From: QHVT01 sp036389275 | Lineage (GTDB): Bacteria > Acidobacteriota > Thermoanaerobaculia > Gp7-AA8 | DNA: 64,000 nt | Assembly: GCA_036389275.1 (NCBI GenBank) | Contig: DASVQE010000033.1 | Location: 1-64,000, forward strand | Reading direction: 5' to 3' | Shown: piece after piece, positions 40,276-49,540 of the stretch | How positions within the stretch are numbered: the stretch's first letter is position 1 | Layout of the letters: the number at the start of each line of letters is the position of its first letter | Made by a program: the position numbers and the translations under genes | The notes under the pieces: model-generated | Told to the model about the DNA's origin: nothing | The model's database searches: none | The model's input: only the letters and a program-made list of their open reading frames with translations

Positions 40276-40292
40276 CGCGGAACGTTTGTCAA
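40264..40292 (-). promoter_or_regulatory. Promoter of the GntR-ABC operon
   Basis: On the minus strand, a consensus TTGACA (40292-40287), a 17-bp spacer and TACTGT (40269-40264). The -10 box lies in the upstream arm of the palindromic operator. Confidence 0.75.
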
Positions 40293-40305
40293 GGGGTGAC
40301 GAGTA

Positions 40306-43300
40306 CTACGTCGTCACCGCCTCCGCCAACGCCGCCTCTTCGCGCTCGCTCTTGCGGTGGCGCCAGTGGGCGACGTCGTCGAACAGCGAGTAGAGCACCG
40401 GCGTCGACAGGAGCGTGAGCAGGAGGACCAGCATCTGGCCGCCGATGATGGTCGAGCCGATGGCGCGGTTGGTGGCGGCGCCGGCGCCGCTGGAGACGAC
40501 CAGCGGGATCATGCCGGCCACGAAGGCAATCGTGGTCATGAGGATCGGGCGGAGGCGGTCGCGATTCGCTTCGCGGATCGCTTCGTCGCGCGCCAGGCCG
40601 CGCTCGCGGAGCTGGTTGGTGTGATCGACCTGCAGGATCGAATTCTTCTTCACGATGCCGAACAGCACCACGATGCCGAGGGCCGAGAAGATGTTGAGCG
40701 ACTGATTGAGCAGCACCAGCGAGAGCAGCGCGAACGGCACCGTCATCGGCAGCGACAGCAGGATCGTCACCGGATGGATCCAGCTCTCGAACTGCGCGGC
40801 GAGGATCAGGTACATGAAGACGATCGACAGCACGAACGCGAGCATGAAATTCACACCCGCCTTCTGCTGCTCGCGCGCGCGGCCGGTGAAGTCGTACGCG
40901 TAGCCTTTCGGCATGTTCATGCTGTCGGCTTTCTTCTTCAGCAGGTCCATCACCGCCTGCGACGAGTAGCCCGGCTTCATGTTGGCCATGACCATGACCA
41001 TGCGCCGCCGGTTGAGGCGGTTCACGATCGACGGTCCGGTGCCTTCGGTCATCGTGACGAGATCGCTCAGCTTCACCCGTCCGCCGCTCGACGACGGCAC
41101 CTCGATCTGCGAGATGGCGCTGGCGGTGTTGCGCGAGGTCTCACCGGCGCGCACGTGCACCTCGTACTCTTCGCCGCCCTCGTAGTAGCTGGTGGCTTTC
41201 TGTCCGCCGACGAGCACGTTCAGCGTGGCGGCGAGGTCCTGCACGCTCACGCCGAGGTCTGCGGCCTTGTCGCGGTCGATGCGCACGCCGAGCTCCGGCT
41301 TGCCGACGATGAAGTTCGTGTCGACGTCGGTGGTGCCGAGGCGCGGATCGCGGATGACGTCGGTGAGCTCGCGCGCGTAGCGGTCGAGCTGCGTGAGCTC
41401 GGGGCCGCCGATCCAGAACATGATCTCGGCGTCGGCGCCGCCGCCGAACTCGTTCACCGGCGCGACGGTGGTGCGCAGGTTGAGGCGCTGATAGAGCGGC
41501 ACCACTTCCTCGCGCACGCGGTCCATGATCGCGTACTGATCGTCGCGCTCCTCGGCCGGTCCGAGCTTCACGTAGATCGAGCCGAGGTTGAGCGTCTTCT
41601 GCGGATCGTCGCCGATGGTCACGACCGTGTTCGTCACGCCGTCGATCTTGCGCACGCGCGAGGCGATCGACTCGAGGATGGTCGAGGTCGTGGCTACGCT
41701 TGCGCCTTCCGGCGCGCGCACGCTGATCGAGAACTGCCCTTCGTCGTCGTACGGAAGGAAGGTTTTGTCGACGAGCGCGAAGAGGCCGATCTTCGGCAGG
41801 AGCATCGAGGCGAAGACGGCGAACATCAGCAGCACGATGGCCCAGCGGTGGCGCAGCGACCAGTCGAGCATGCGCATGTAGGCGCGCTCGATGTATCCGT
41901 AGAAGCCGCGCTCGCGCGTCGAGCCGCCCTCGGTGTGCAGGTCCTCGCGGCGCAGGTAGCGCGCGGCCATCATCGGCGTGAGCGTGAACGACACCAGCAG
42001 CGACACCGCCACGGCAAAGGCCATCGTCACGCCGAACGAGAACATGAAGCGGCCGACGATCCCGGCCATGAACGACACCGGCAGGAAGACGACGATCAGC
42101 GAGAGCGACGTGGCCATGACCGCGAGGCCGACTTCGCGCGTGCCCGCCACCGCCGCTTCGGCCGGCGTCATGTTCTTCTCTTCCATCCAGCGGAAGATGT
42201 TCTCGAGCACGACCACCGCGTCGTCGATGACGATGCCGACCGCCAGCGTCAGCGCCAGCAGCGTGATGACGTTGAGGGTGAAGCCCATGTACGACATCGC
42301 CGCGAAGGTGGCAATGAGCGAGCTCGGAATCGCCACCGCGGCGATGAGCGTCGGCCTCGACGTTCGCGCGAAGTACCAGAACATCGCACCGCCGACGACG
42401 ATGGCCGCGATCACCGCCACCGCGCGCGGCAGCGGAATGGAGTGGCCCCAGAGGAGCGTGTAGAGCAGCAGCGTGCCGCCGATCATCAGCAGCACGTGCC
42501 AGAAGCGCGGCGAGGAGAGGAAGAGCCAGACCACGAGCGCGGCCAGGATCGAGCCGAGGACGAGGTGCTCTTTCACCGCGCCGACCGCGGCCAGAACGAA
42601 CTCCGACTGATCGCGGATGACGTCGAGCTTGTAGCCGCGCGGCAACTGCGGCGTGAGCTCGGCCACGCGCTCCTTGATGCGGTTCACGACGTCGATGGCG
42701 TTCGTGCCGGACTGCTTGCGGATCATCAGCACGACCGCCGACTTGCCGCCGACCGTCGCCGCCGACTCGACGTCGGCCATGCTGTCGTCGATGCGCGCCA
42801 CGTCGCGCACGCGGATGGTGGTGCCGCCGGCGTTCGAGATCGGGATCGCGCCGAACTGCTCCGGCGTACCGACGCGGCCGTAGGTGCGCAGGGTGAGGTC
42901 GCGCAGACCCTGCTCCACTTTGCCGCCGGGGATCTGGATGTTCTGCGCCTGCAGCGCGCCGACGACCTGCGCGGCGGTGAGGCCTTGCGAGGCGAGCTTG
43001 GCGTTGTCGACGACGACGTTGATCTGCCGCGGCCGCGCGCCGATGACCATGACCTGGCCGACTCCGTTGACGGTCTCGAGGCGGCGCCGCAAGGTCTTGT
43101 CGACGAACTCGGAGATGTCGCGCTGCGTGCCCGGTCCCGACACGGCGATGGTGACGACCGGAATCGAGCCGGGGTCGAAGCTCTGCACCACCGGCGGCTC
43201 GGCGTCTTTCGGCAGCTCGGAGAGGACGAGGTTGATCTTGTCGCGCACTTCCTGCGCGGCCACGTCGCGGTCTTTCTCGAGGTCGAACGAGATCATGACC

Positions 43301-43572
43301 ACCGAGACGTTTTCGGCCGACTGCGAATTGAGCTCGTCGATGCCGCTGATGGTGTTGACCGACTCTTCGATCTTGTCGGTGACCTCGGTCTCGACCTCTT
43401 CCGGCGCCGCGCCCGGCAACACCGTCGAGACGATGATGAACGGGAACTCGACGTTCGGAAAGCGATCGACACCGAGCTTGAAATACGAGAACGCCCCGAC
43501 CACCACCAGCGACAGGATGATGACGGTGGCAAAGACAGGACGGCGAACGCAGATTTCGGCTAGTTTTTGCAT
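40306..43572 (-). CDS. RND-family efflux transporter permease with an inserted two-helix segment
   Basis: A 1088-residue inner-membrane proton-driven pump of the AcrB/MdtB type. It starts MQKLAEICVRRPVFATVIIL and has two large periplasmic loops. The proton-relay motif is AVGIVIDDAVVVLENIFRWMEE (TM4), with a C-terminal ALGIVVLFGIVKKNSILQVDHTNQLRERG. Between TM2 (HLVLGSILAALVVWLFL) and the usual next segment (RPTLIAAVAIPSSLIATFAA) there is an insertion of about 50 residues with two extra hydrophobic helices. This accounts for the length above the normal of about 1040. It is the last gene of the TetR-TolC-HlyD-RND operon, 32 nt after the adaptor gene. Confidence 0.95.
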   Translation of the reverse strand: MQKLAEICVRRPVFATVIILSLVVVGAFSYFKLGVDRFPNVEFPFIIVSTVLPGAAPEEVETEVTDKIEESVNTISGIDELNSQSAENVSVVMISFDLEKDRDVAAQEVRDKINLVLSELPKDAEPPVVQSFDPGSIPVVTIAVSGPGTQRDISEFVDKTLRRRLETVNGVGQVMVIGARPRQINVVVDNAKLASQGLTAAQVVGALQAQNIQIPGGKVEQGLRDLTLRTYGRVGTPEQFGAIPISNAGGTTIRVRDVARIDDSMADVESAATVGGKSAVVLMIRKQSGTNAIDVVNRIKERVAELTPQLPRGYKLDVIRDQSEFVLAAVGAVKEHLVLGSILAALVVWLFLSSPRFWHVLLMIGGTLLLYTLLWGHSIPLPRAVAVIAAIVVGGAMFWYFARTSRPTLIAAVAIPSSLIATFAAMSYMGFTLNVITLLALTLAVGIVIDDAVVVLENIFRWMEEKNMTPAEAAVAGTREVGLAVMATSLSLIVVFLPVSFMAGIVGRFMFSFGVTMAFAVAVSLLVSFTLTPMMAARYLRREDLHTEGGSTRERGFYGYIERAYMRMLDWSLRHRWAIVLLMFAVFASMLLPKIGLFALVDKTFLPYDDEGQFSISVRAPEGASVATTSTILESIASRVRKIDGVTNTVVTIGDDPQKTLNLGSIYVKLGPAEERDDQYAIMDRVREEVVPLYQRLNLRTTVAPVNEFGGGADAEIMFWIGGPELTQLDRYARELTDVIRDPRLGTTDVDTNFIVGKPELGVRIDRDKAADLGVSVQDLAATLNVLVGGQKATSYYEGGEEYEVHVRAGETSRNTASAISQIEVPSSSGGRVKLSDLVTMTEGTGPSIVNRLNRRRMVMVMANMKPGYSSQAVMDLLKKKADSMNMPKGYAYDFTGRAREQQKAGVNFMLAFVLSIVFMYLILAAQFESWIHPVTILLSLPMTVPFALLSLVLLNQSLNIFSALGIVVLFGIVKKNSILQVDHTNQLRERGLARDEAIREANRDRLRPILMTTIAFVAGMIPLVVSSGAGAATNRAIGSTIIGGQMLVLLLTLLSTPVLYSLFDDVAHWRHRKSEREEAALAEAVTT

Positions 43573-43604
43573 GAGGGTTTCCCGGCGAGCTCCTCGGAAC
43601 TACG

Positions 43605-44534
43605 TCAATCCAACTTCACTTCAACGCGTGCGAACAGCCCTGGCCGCAGGCGCGCGTTGGGGTTGGGGAACTCGGCTTCGGCGAACATGGTGCGGGTCTT
43701 CGGGTCGATGACGCCGCCGATGGTTTTGATCGTGCCGGTGAAGGTTTCGTTCGGATACGGGTCGACGCGCGCGACGACTTTCGTGCCGCGGTCGATGCGG
43801 CCGAGGTAACGCTCGGGGACGGCGAATCGCAGGCGCAGCGGCGAGAGCTGCACGACCACGAAGGCGATGCCGCCGTCGCCGAGGCGCGCGCCGACGTCGG
43901 TGCGCTTCTCCGCGACCACGCCGTCGACCGGCGAGCGCAATGTCGAGTCGGACACCTGCTGGCGCAGCAGCGCCACGTGCGCGGATGCGGATTGGTATGC
44001 GGCGTTGGCCTGGTCGTACATCGCCTGCGAACGATCGAACGTCGCCCGCGGAATCGAGTCCTTCGCGATCAGCTCCTGCTTGCGGGCGAGATCGCGGCGC
44101 GCCTCGTCGAGCGCCGCCTTCGCGCGCGCGGCATCGGCCTGCGCGGCCTGCAGCGTGAGACGCGAGTACTCCGTCTCCAGCTCGAGCACCGGCTGCCCTT
44201 TGGTCACGCGCGTCCCTTCGTCGACGTAGACCCGAGCCACGCGGCCGGGGATCTTCGGCGAGAGCTCGGAGCGCACCGGCGAGACGAACTCTCCGGTCGC
44301 GGCGAGGACGTTCGCATCGGTAGCTTGCGCCGTCGACGTGGCCGGCGCGGTGTCGACCACGGCGCCCGTCACCTGCGCGACGTCGGCCGGCAGCGGCGGA
44401 GCTTCGCCCGTCGATGCGGCGGACGTCGTTGCAGTCGTCGTCGCGGTCGCGGCGGAGGCTTCTTCGTTCTTTCCGCCGCACGCAAACGCGAAGAGCGCGG
44501 CGGCGGCGAGGATTGCGGTCATCAGGCGTTTCAT
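43605..44534 (-). CDS. RND efflux membrane-fusion (HlyD/AcrA-type) lipoprotein
   Basis: A 309-residue periplasmic adaptor with a lipoprotein signal (MKRLMTAILAAAALFAFAC). It has a Thr/Ala-rich linker, the lipoyl half LSPKIPGRVARVYVDEGTRVTKGQPVLELE, an alpha-hairpin (about 125-185), the second lipoyl half DSTLRSPVDGVVAEKRTDVGARLG and a beta-barrel (LRFAVPERYLGRI ... ETFTGTIKTIGGVIDPKTRT). Its ATG overlaps the TolC gene stop (ATGA at 44531-44534). It links the RND pump to the TolC-type channel. Confidence 0.93.
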   Translation of the reverse strand: MKRLMTAILAAAALFAFACGGKNEEASAATATTTATTSAASTGEAPPLPADVAQVTGAVVDTAPATSTAQATDANVLAATGEFVSPVRSELSPKIPGRVARVYVDEGTRVTKGQPVLELETEYSRLTLQAAQADAARAKAALDEARRDLARKQELIAKDSIPRATFDRSQAMYDQANAAYQSASAHVALLRQQVSDSTLRSPVDGVVAEKRTDVGARLGDGGIAFVVVQLSPLRLRFAVPERYLGRIDRGTKVVARVDPYPNETFTGTIKTIGGVIDPKTRTMFAEAEFPNPNARLRPGLFARVEVKLD

Positions 44535-45817
44535 CGATTCACTCCCACGGCTTCCTTCATCGAGCCGGCCGCGAACCAGACGCGCAGCTCGGCGAGATCA
44601 CGATTGAGGGTTTCCTCGGCCACGGCGCGGCGCGCCTCGGCCAGCGACGTTTCGGACGCGGCCACGTCGAGCGACGTCGCCTCCTGCGCGCGATAGAGCT
44701 CGAACGCCTGTTCGTACTCCGCCTGCGCCGCCTCGAGCTGTTCGCCGGCGAGCTGCAGGCCGATTTCCGCGGCGTGCAAATCGGCGAGCGCCGTGCGCAC
44801 GTCTTCGCGCGCGCCGATCTTCGCCTCGCCCACCGCGATCTCCGCCGCCTTCTCGCGATGCTTCGCGCCGGCCACGCGCGCGAAGACCTCGCCCGACTGG
44901 AACAGCGGCACGTTGAAGCGGAAGGCGCCGTAGCTGTAGCTCGAGGCCGGGAACGGCGTCTTCTGCTGGATGCGCCCGCCGTCGAAGGTGACGGTCGGCA
45001 GCCAGTAGCCGCGCTGCTTGGCCACCTCGAGCTGGGCCATGCGCAGGTTGTTCTTCGCGACGTCGACGTCGGGCCGCGCGTCCATCGCGCGCCGCACCAG
45101 CTCGTCCTCGGCCGGCAGCGGCGCGGCGGCATGCTCCGGCGCGACGACGGCGATCGCGCCGTCGAGATCGAGATCCTCGCGCAACTGCGCCACGGCGTGC
45201 TCGCGCGTCTGCGCGGCCACGGCCATCAGCCGCTGCGCCGCTTTCATCGCCGTCTCGGCGCGAAAGACGTCGACCTTCGTCACCTCGCCCGCCTCGTAGA
45301 ACGCGCGGGCCTGCTTGAGGCGGCGCTCCGCGAGCTCCACGTTGCGGCGCTCGATGTCAATGCGGCGATCGGCGTTGACGACGGCGAGGTAGTTCGAGGC
45401 GACGCGCAGCAGCGCCGTGTCCTCGGCCAGGCGCGTGCCCTGCCGCGCGTTCTCGACGTTCAGCTTCGCCTGCGAGTAGGCGCGCAGCTCGCGCCGCCCG
45501 GCGAAGATCGGCTGCGAGAGGACGACGCGGTAGGCCCAGTCGTTACGCGGCAGGATGGTCACGCTGTCGGAGCCGTCGCCGCCGAAGGTCTGCTCGATGC
45601 TGTTGCGCGTGAGATCGCCGTTCAGGGTGATGCGCGGCATCACCGCCGAGAGCAACTGGTCGCGCGCGGCGGCGGCGACGCCGATCTCCTCGCGCGCGCG
45701 CTCGACCGGATTGTTCACCGCGAGGGCGCGCCGCAGCGCGTCGTCGAAGGTGAGCGTCGTCTGCGCGGACGCGGCGGTCGCGCAGAAAACAGCAAGAATG
45801 AACATCACTCTTTTCAA
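44531..45817 (-). CDS. TolC-family outer-membrane efflux channel
   Basis: A 428-residue protein: signal peptide (KRVMFILAVFCATAASA), then two repeats of long helices of the TolC/OEP family (LTFDDALRRALAVNNPVERAREE and PDVDVAKNNLRMAQLEVAKQRG), with PRITLNGDLT and YGAFRFNVPLFQSGEVFA. The start is a TTG at 45817 overlapping the TetR stop (TTGA at 45814-45817), with GGAG six bases upstream; it gives the best signal peptide. ATG 45805 is a fallback. It forms the outer part of the tripartite pump. Confidence 0.9.
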   Translation of the reverse strand: MKRVMFILAVFCATAASAQTTLTFDDALRRALAVNNPVERAREEIGVAAAARDQLLSAVMPRITLNGDLTRNSIEQTFGGDGSDSVTILPRNDWAYRVVLSQPIFAGRRELRAYSQAKLNVENARQGTRLAEDTALLRVASNYLAVVNADRRIDIERRNVELAERRLKQARAFYEAGEVTKVDVFRAETAMKAAQRLMAVAAQTREHAVAQLREDLDLDGAIAVVAPEHAAAPLPAEDELVRRAMDARPDVDVAKNNLRMAQLEVAKQRGYWLPTVTFDGGRIQQKTPFPASSYSYGAFRFNVPLFQSGEVFARVAGAKHREKAAEIAVGEAKIGAREDVRTALADLHAAEIGLQLAGEQLEAAQAEYEQAFELYRAQEATSLDVAASETSLAEARRAVAEETLNRDLAELRVWFAAGSMKEAVGVNR

Positions 45818-46443
45818 CGTGTGCTCCGTTTCCGAATGCCGTCGAGGATCAAACCGGTCAGCAGCTCGACGTCGGCCTGCTCGGGCGCGGGCGCGTCGTC
45901 GGCGAGACGGTCGAGGATGACGGCGGTGCTGCCTTCGATGATGAAGAGCGCGAGCTTGTACGGGTCGGCCTTGCGCACCTCGCCGCGGCGCATGCCCTCG
46001 GCCAGCGCGTCGGCGAATTTCTGCGTCCGCGCGCGGTACTGCGGCTGGCAATGCTGCTTCTGCCGCCGCTGCCGCGCCGCCGTACCTTCCGGCATGCGCA
46101 GCGAGAGATAGAGGCGGAAGAACTCCCGGTTCTCGCTGAAGAACTCGAGGTGCGCAGTCATGATGGCCCGCACCTTCTCTTCGATGGGGAGGTTCGTGTC
46201 GAGCGCGGCATCGATGCGCGTCATCAGCTCGCCGATGGCCCGCTCGAACGTCTTCTCGACCAGCTCGTCGCGATCGCGGAAGTAGAGGTAGATCGTCCCT
46301 TTGGCGACGCCCGCCTCCTCGGCGATCTCCTGCATCGTCGCCGCGGCCATGCCTTTGCGGGCGATGACACGCAGCGCGGCGTCCTGGATCGACTGGATCC
46401 GGAACTCCTGCACGACTTCTTCTTTCGAGCGGCTGGTGCTCAT
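45814..46443 (-). CDS. TetR-family repressor of the efflux operon
   Basis: 209 residues with an N-terminal TetR helix-turn-helix: IQDAALRVIARKGMAAATMQEIAEEAGVAKGTIYLYFRDRDELVEKTF (about 20-66). The C-terminal ligand-binding part is helical. It is the first gene of a four-gene operon, tetR-tolC-hlyD-rnd, and is coupled to the TolC gene by TTGA. Auto-repression through the repeats just upstream (46455-46500) is likely. The inducer is unknown. Confidence 0.92.
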   Translation of the reverse strand: MSTSRSKEEVVQEFRIQSIQDAALRVIARKGMAAATMQEIAEEAGVAKGTIYLYFRDRDELVEKTFERAIGELMTRIDAALDTNLPIEEKVRAIMTAHLEFFSENREFFRLYLSLRMPEGTAARQRRQKQHCQPQYRARTQKFADALAEGMRRGEVRKADPYKLALFIIEGSTAVILDRLADDAPAPEQADVELLTGLILDGIRKRSTR

Positions 46444-46454
46444 GGTGCAGTCCG

Positions 46455-46500
46455 CTGAACGCGCGGTCAGTGGGCGAGAATTTCCGGTCAGTGGAGACCG
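46455..46500. promoter_or_regulatory. Operator-like repeats upstream of tetR
   Basis: CGGTCAGTG occurs twice in direct orientation 21 bp apart (46464-46472, 46485-46493), i.e. two helical turns. Each also sits in an imperfect palindrome: CTGAAC-GCGC-GGTCAG (46455-46470) and CGGTC-N6-GACCG (46485-46500). Probably binding sites for the adjacent TetR protein. Confidence 0.55.
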
Positions 46501-46529
46501 ACGGGGCGGAGCGGAGGCATTCCCACCGC

Positions 46530-46535
46530 TAAAAT
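46530..46535 (+). promoter_or_regulatory. -10 box TAAAAT of the kinase-STAND gene
   Basis: TAAAAT lies 10 nt before ATG 46546. An in-frame ATG at 46534 overlaps the box and is therefore an unlikely start. Confidence 0.5.
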
Positions 46536-46545
46536 GGCCGCCTCC

Positions 46546-49533
46546 ATGCTCCAACCCGGCTCGCGCCACGGCCGTTACGAGATTCGCTCGCTCATCGGCG
46601 CGGGCGGCATGGGCGAGGTGTACCTCGCGCACGACACGGAGTTGCAGCGGCCGGTGGCGCTGAAGGTGCTGGCCGGCGAGGCGCGGCACGACGCCGAGCT
46701 GCGCGAGCGGTTGCAGTACGAGGCGCGCGCCGCGTCCGCGCTCAACCATCCGAATATCATCACCGTGTACGACGTCGGCATGCTCGGCGACGCACAGTTC
46801 ATCGCCACCGAGTTCGTCGACGGCATCACCTTGCGCCAGCGCGGCGGCCACGGCGCCATCGTCATCGACGAGCTGCTCGGCGTGGCGGTGCAGATCGCCT
46901 CGGCGCTCGCCGCGGCAGAGGCCGCGGGCCTCGTGCACCGCGACATCAAACCCGACAACGTCATGATCCGCCGCGACGGCTACGTCAAGCTGCTCGACTT
47001 CGGACTGGCGCGCTCCGCGGTCGCGCCGGCGACGTTCGGGCGCAGCGATCCCTCGGTCGTGCGCGGCACCGTCTACTACATGTCGCCCGAGCAGTTGCGC
47101 GGGCTCGAGCTCGACACGCGCAGCGATCTCTGGAGCATGGGCGTGATGCTGTACGAGACCATCAGCGGGCGGCTGCCGTTCGACGGCGACAGCTCGGGCG
47201 AGATCGCCGCCAGCATCCTCCGCAACCAGCCGCCGCCGCTCACCGACACGAGCGGCGCGCCGGTGCCGCCGCGGCTCGCCACCATCGTCGCGCAGCTCAT
47301 GGTCAAGGACCGCGCGCATCGCTACCAGCGCGCGCAGGATGCGCTCGACGATCTGCAGCGGCTGCGCGACGATCTCGCGCGCGACGCCGCATCCGTGGCC
47401 GGCAGCGAGGCCTCGCGCTCGACGACGACGGAGAAAGTGGCGGTGCTGATGCCGCCGACGAATCTCGCCGCGTCGTTCACGCCGCTCGTCGGACGCGATC
47501 TCGAGCGCGACGCGATCCTGGCGCTGCTGCGCCGCGACGACGTGCGCATGGTCACGCTCACCGGTCCGGGCGGCACCGGCAAGACGCGCCTCAGCCTCGC
47601 CGTGGCGACGGAGCTGCTGCGCGAGTTTGAAGACGGCGTCTGGGTAGTCTCCCTCGGATCGATCGATGATCCGCGGCTCGTGCTCAACGAGATCGCCGCG
47701 ACGGTCGGCGTCCACGAAGGCGGCACCTCGCTGCTCGACGCGTTGCGGCTCGCGCTGCGCGACCGCCGTCTGCTGCTGCTGCTCGACAACTTCGAGCAGG
47801 TGCTCGACGCCGCGCCGCAAGTCGGCGCGCTGCTCGCCGCCGCGCCGCGCCTGAAGGTGATCGCGACCAGCCGCGCGCCGCTGCGCGTGCGCGGAGAGCG
47901 CGAGTACGCCGTGCCGCCGCTCACCACGCCGCCGCTCGATCTGCCGCTCGCGCCGGAAGCGCTGTCGGAGTACGCGGCCGTGGCGCTCTTCGTCGAGCGC
48001 GCGCAGCAGGCGAAGAGCGACTTCACCATCACACCTGAAAACGCCGCCGCCATCGCGGAGCTCTGCGTCCGCTTCGACGGCCTGCCGCTGGCCATCGAGC
48101 TCGCCGCCGCGCGCGTGCGCCTGCTGCCGCCGCAGGCGATGCTCGCGCGCGCCGGCGACCGTCTCTCGCTGCTGGCCGGCGGCGCGCGCGATCTGCCGGA
48201 GCGGCAGCAGACCATGCGCGGCGCGATCTCGTGGGGCTACAACCTGCTCGACGACAACGAGCAGCGGCTCTTCGCCACGCTCTCCACGTTTCGCGGCGGC
48301 TTCACGCTGCAGCAGGCGGAGCGGATCAGCGGCGAGGATTGTCTCGACGTGGTGGCGTCGCTGCTCGACAAGTCCTTCCTCCGCCGCGATCCCGCCTCGC
48401 CCGACGAGGCGCCGCGCTTCACGATGCTCGAGACGATCCGCGACTACGGCAACGAGTGCCTGGTGCGCGAGCAGCGCGACGCCGCGGTGCGGCGCGCGCA
48501 CGCGATGCTCATGGCCCGCAAGGCGGAAGAGTGCGAGCTCGACACCGACGATCTCGCCGCGGACGTCGACAACTTTCGCGCGGCCATCGAATGGGCGCTC
48601 GCCGCGCGCGATGCCGAGCTCGCGCTGCGCCTCGGCGCGTCGCTCTGGTGGTCGTGGTACGTGCGCGGCCACTACGGCGAAGGACGGCGCTGGCTCGACG
48701 CGATCGTGGCCATGCCGGGCGTCGAGCAGGTCAGCGTGCTCGCCAAGGCGCTCACCGGCGCGGGCGCGCTGACGTTCCTGCAGTGCGACTACGAGCGCGC
48801 CATCGAGCTGCTCGAGGCGAGCATCGACCGCGCGCGCGAGGTCGGCGATCCGATGTCGCTCGCGCAGTCGCTCCGCTTCCGCGCCTCGATCGCGCGCGAG
48901 CGCGGCGACTACGAGCACGCCATCGATCTGCACCTGCTCTCGCGCACGATCTGGAGCGAGCTGGAAGATCGCGCGAACGTCGGCCGCGCCACGAACTACG
49001 TCGCCTTCGCGGCGTGGCTCAGCGGCGATCTGTCGCGCGCCACCGAGCTCGCGCAGGCGACGCTGCAGCTCTTCCGCGACCGCCGCGACACCGAGGGCGT
49101 GACCTGGTCGCTGCTGAACCTCGGCGCGGCCGCGCTCTACTCCGGCAATCTCGCGCGCGCCGAGTCGCGACTGCAGGAGTGCCTGACCTGGTCGCGCGGC
49201 GGCGGGTTCCAGGAAGGCATCGCCTGGTCGCTGCATCTCCTCGGCTGCGCGTCGCGCGCGCGCGGCGACGTCGAGCATGCCGCGGTGATGCTGCAGGACA
49301 GCCTGCGCATCCAGTGGGAGCTCGGCGACCGCTGGCGCACCGCCAGCGTCCTCGAAGCCCTCGGCGGCCTTCGCCGCGACCCGCGCCTCCTCGGCGCCGC
49401 CGCCGCGCTGCGCAAGCAACTCGGCACACCGATTCCGCCGGTCGAGCGCCCGCAAGTAGAAGCCGACGTGGCCGCGTACGGCGCGTCGTGGGACGGGACG
49501 GCGGAAGAGGCGGTGGAGCTGGCGCTTTCGTGA
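46546..49533 (+). CDS. Ser/Thr protein kinase fused to a STAND NTPase and TPR repeats
   Basis: 995 residues. A bacterial PknB-type kinase domain (about 10-275) has GAGGMGEVY, catalytic HRDIKPDNVM, DFG in LLDFGLAR and APE-like MSPEQLRG. A STAND/AAA NTPase (about 315-600) has the P-loop LTGPGGTGKTRLS (near 340), Walker B LLLLLDNFEQVLD, and ATSRAPLRVRGE and GLPLAIELAAARVRLL motifs of the AfsR/LuxR-type group. About ten helical TPR units follow (680-960). There is no DNA-binding domain and no membrane helix. It probably senses a ligand through the TPRs and switches via ATP hydrolysis to control the kinase. Domains are certain; the target is unknown. Confidence 0.92.
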   Translation: MLQPGSRHGRYEIRSLIGAGGMGEVYLAHDTELQRPVALKVLAGEARHDAELRERLQYEARAASALNHPNIITVYDVGMLGDAQFIATEFVDGITLRQRGGHGAIVIDELLGVAVQIASALAAAEAAGLVHRDIKPDNVMIRRDGYVKLLDFGLARSAVAPATFGRSDPSVVRGTVYYMSPEQLRGLELDTRSDLWSMGVMLYETISGRLPFDGDSSGEIAASILRNQPPPLTDTSGAPVPPRLATIVAQLMVKDRAHRYQRAQDALDDLQRLRDDLARDAASVAGSEASRSTTTEKVAVLMPPTNLAASFTPLVGRDLERDAILALLRRDDVRMVTLTGPGGTGKTRLSLAVATELLREFEDGVWVVSLGSIDDPRLVLNEIAATVGVHEGGTSLLDALRLALRDRRLLLLLDNFEQVLDAAPQVGALLAAAPRLKVIATSRAPLRVRGEREYAVPPLTTPPLDLPLAPEALSEYAAVALFVERAQQAKSDFTITPENAAAIAELCVRFDGLPLAIELAAARVRLLPPQAMLARAGDRLSLLAGGARDLPERQQTMRGAISWGYNLLDDNEQRLFATLSTFRGGFTLQQAERISGEDCLDVVASLLDKSFLRRDPASPDEAPRFTMLETIRDYGNECLVREQRDAAVRRAHAMLMARKAEECELDTDDLAADVDNFRAAIEWALAARDAELALRLGASLWWSWYVRGHYGEGRRWLDAIVAMPGVEQVSVLAKALTGAGALTFLQCDYERAIELLEASIDRAREVGDPMSLAQSLRFRASIARERGDYEHAIDLHLLSRTIWSELEDRANVGRATNYVAFAAWLSGDLSRATELAQATLQLFRDRRDTEGVTWSLLNLGAAALYSGNLARAESRLQECLTWSRGGGFQEGIAWSLHLLGCASRARGDVEHAAVMLQDSLRIQWELGDRWRTASVLEALGGLRRDPRLLGAAAALRKQLGTPIPPVERPQVEADVAAYGASWDGTAEEAVELALS

Positions 49534-49540
49534 CGCGGCT

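Noticed and set aside
40357..43563. Long + strand frame opposite the RND pump
   Set aside because: Antisense shadow rich in Arg/His/Asp with no recognisable domain.
46546..49533. Calling the kinase-STAND protein an antiviral (Avs-type) system
   Set aside because: STAND subtype is AfsR/LuxR-like, there is no nuclease or TIR effector, and the neighbours are efflux and wall-salvage genes.
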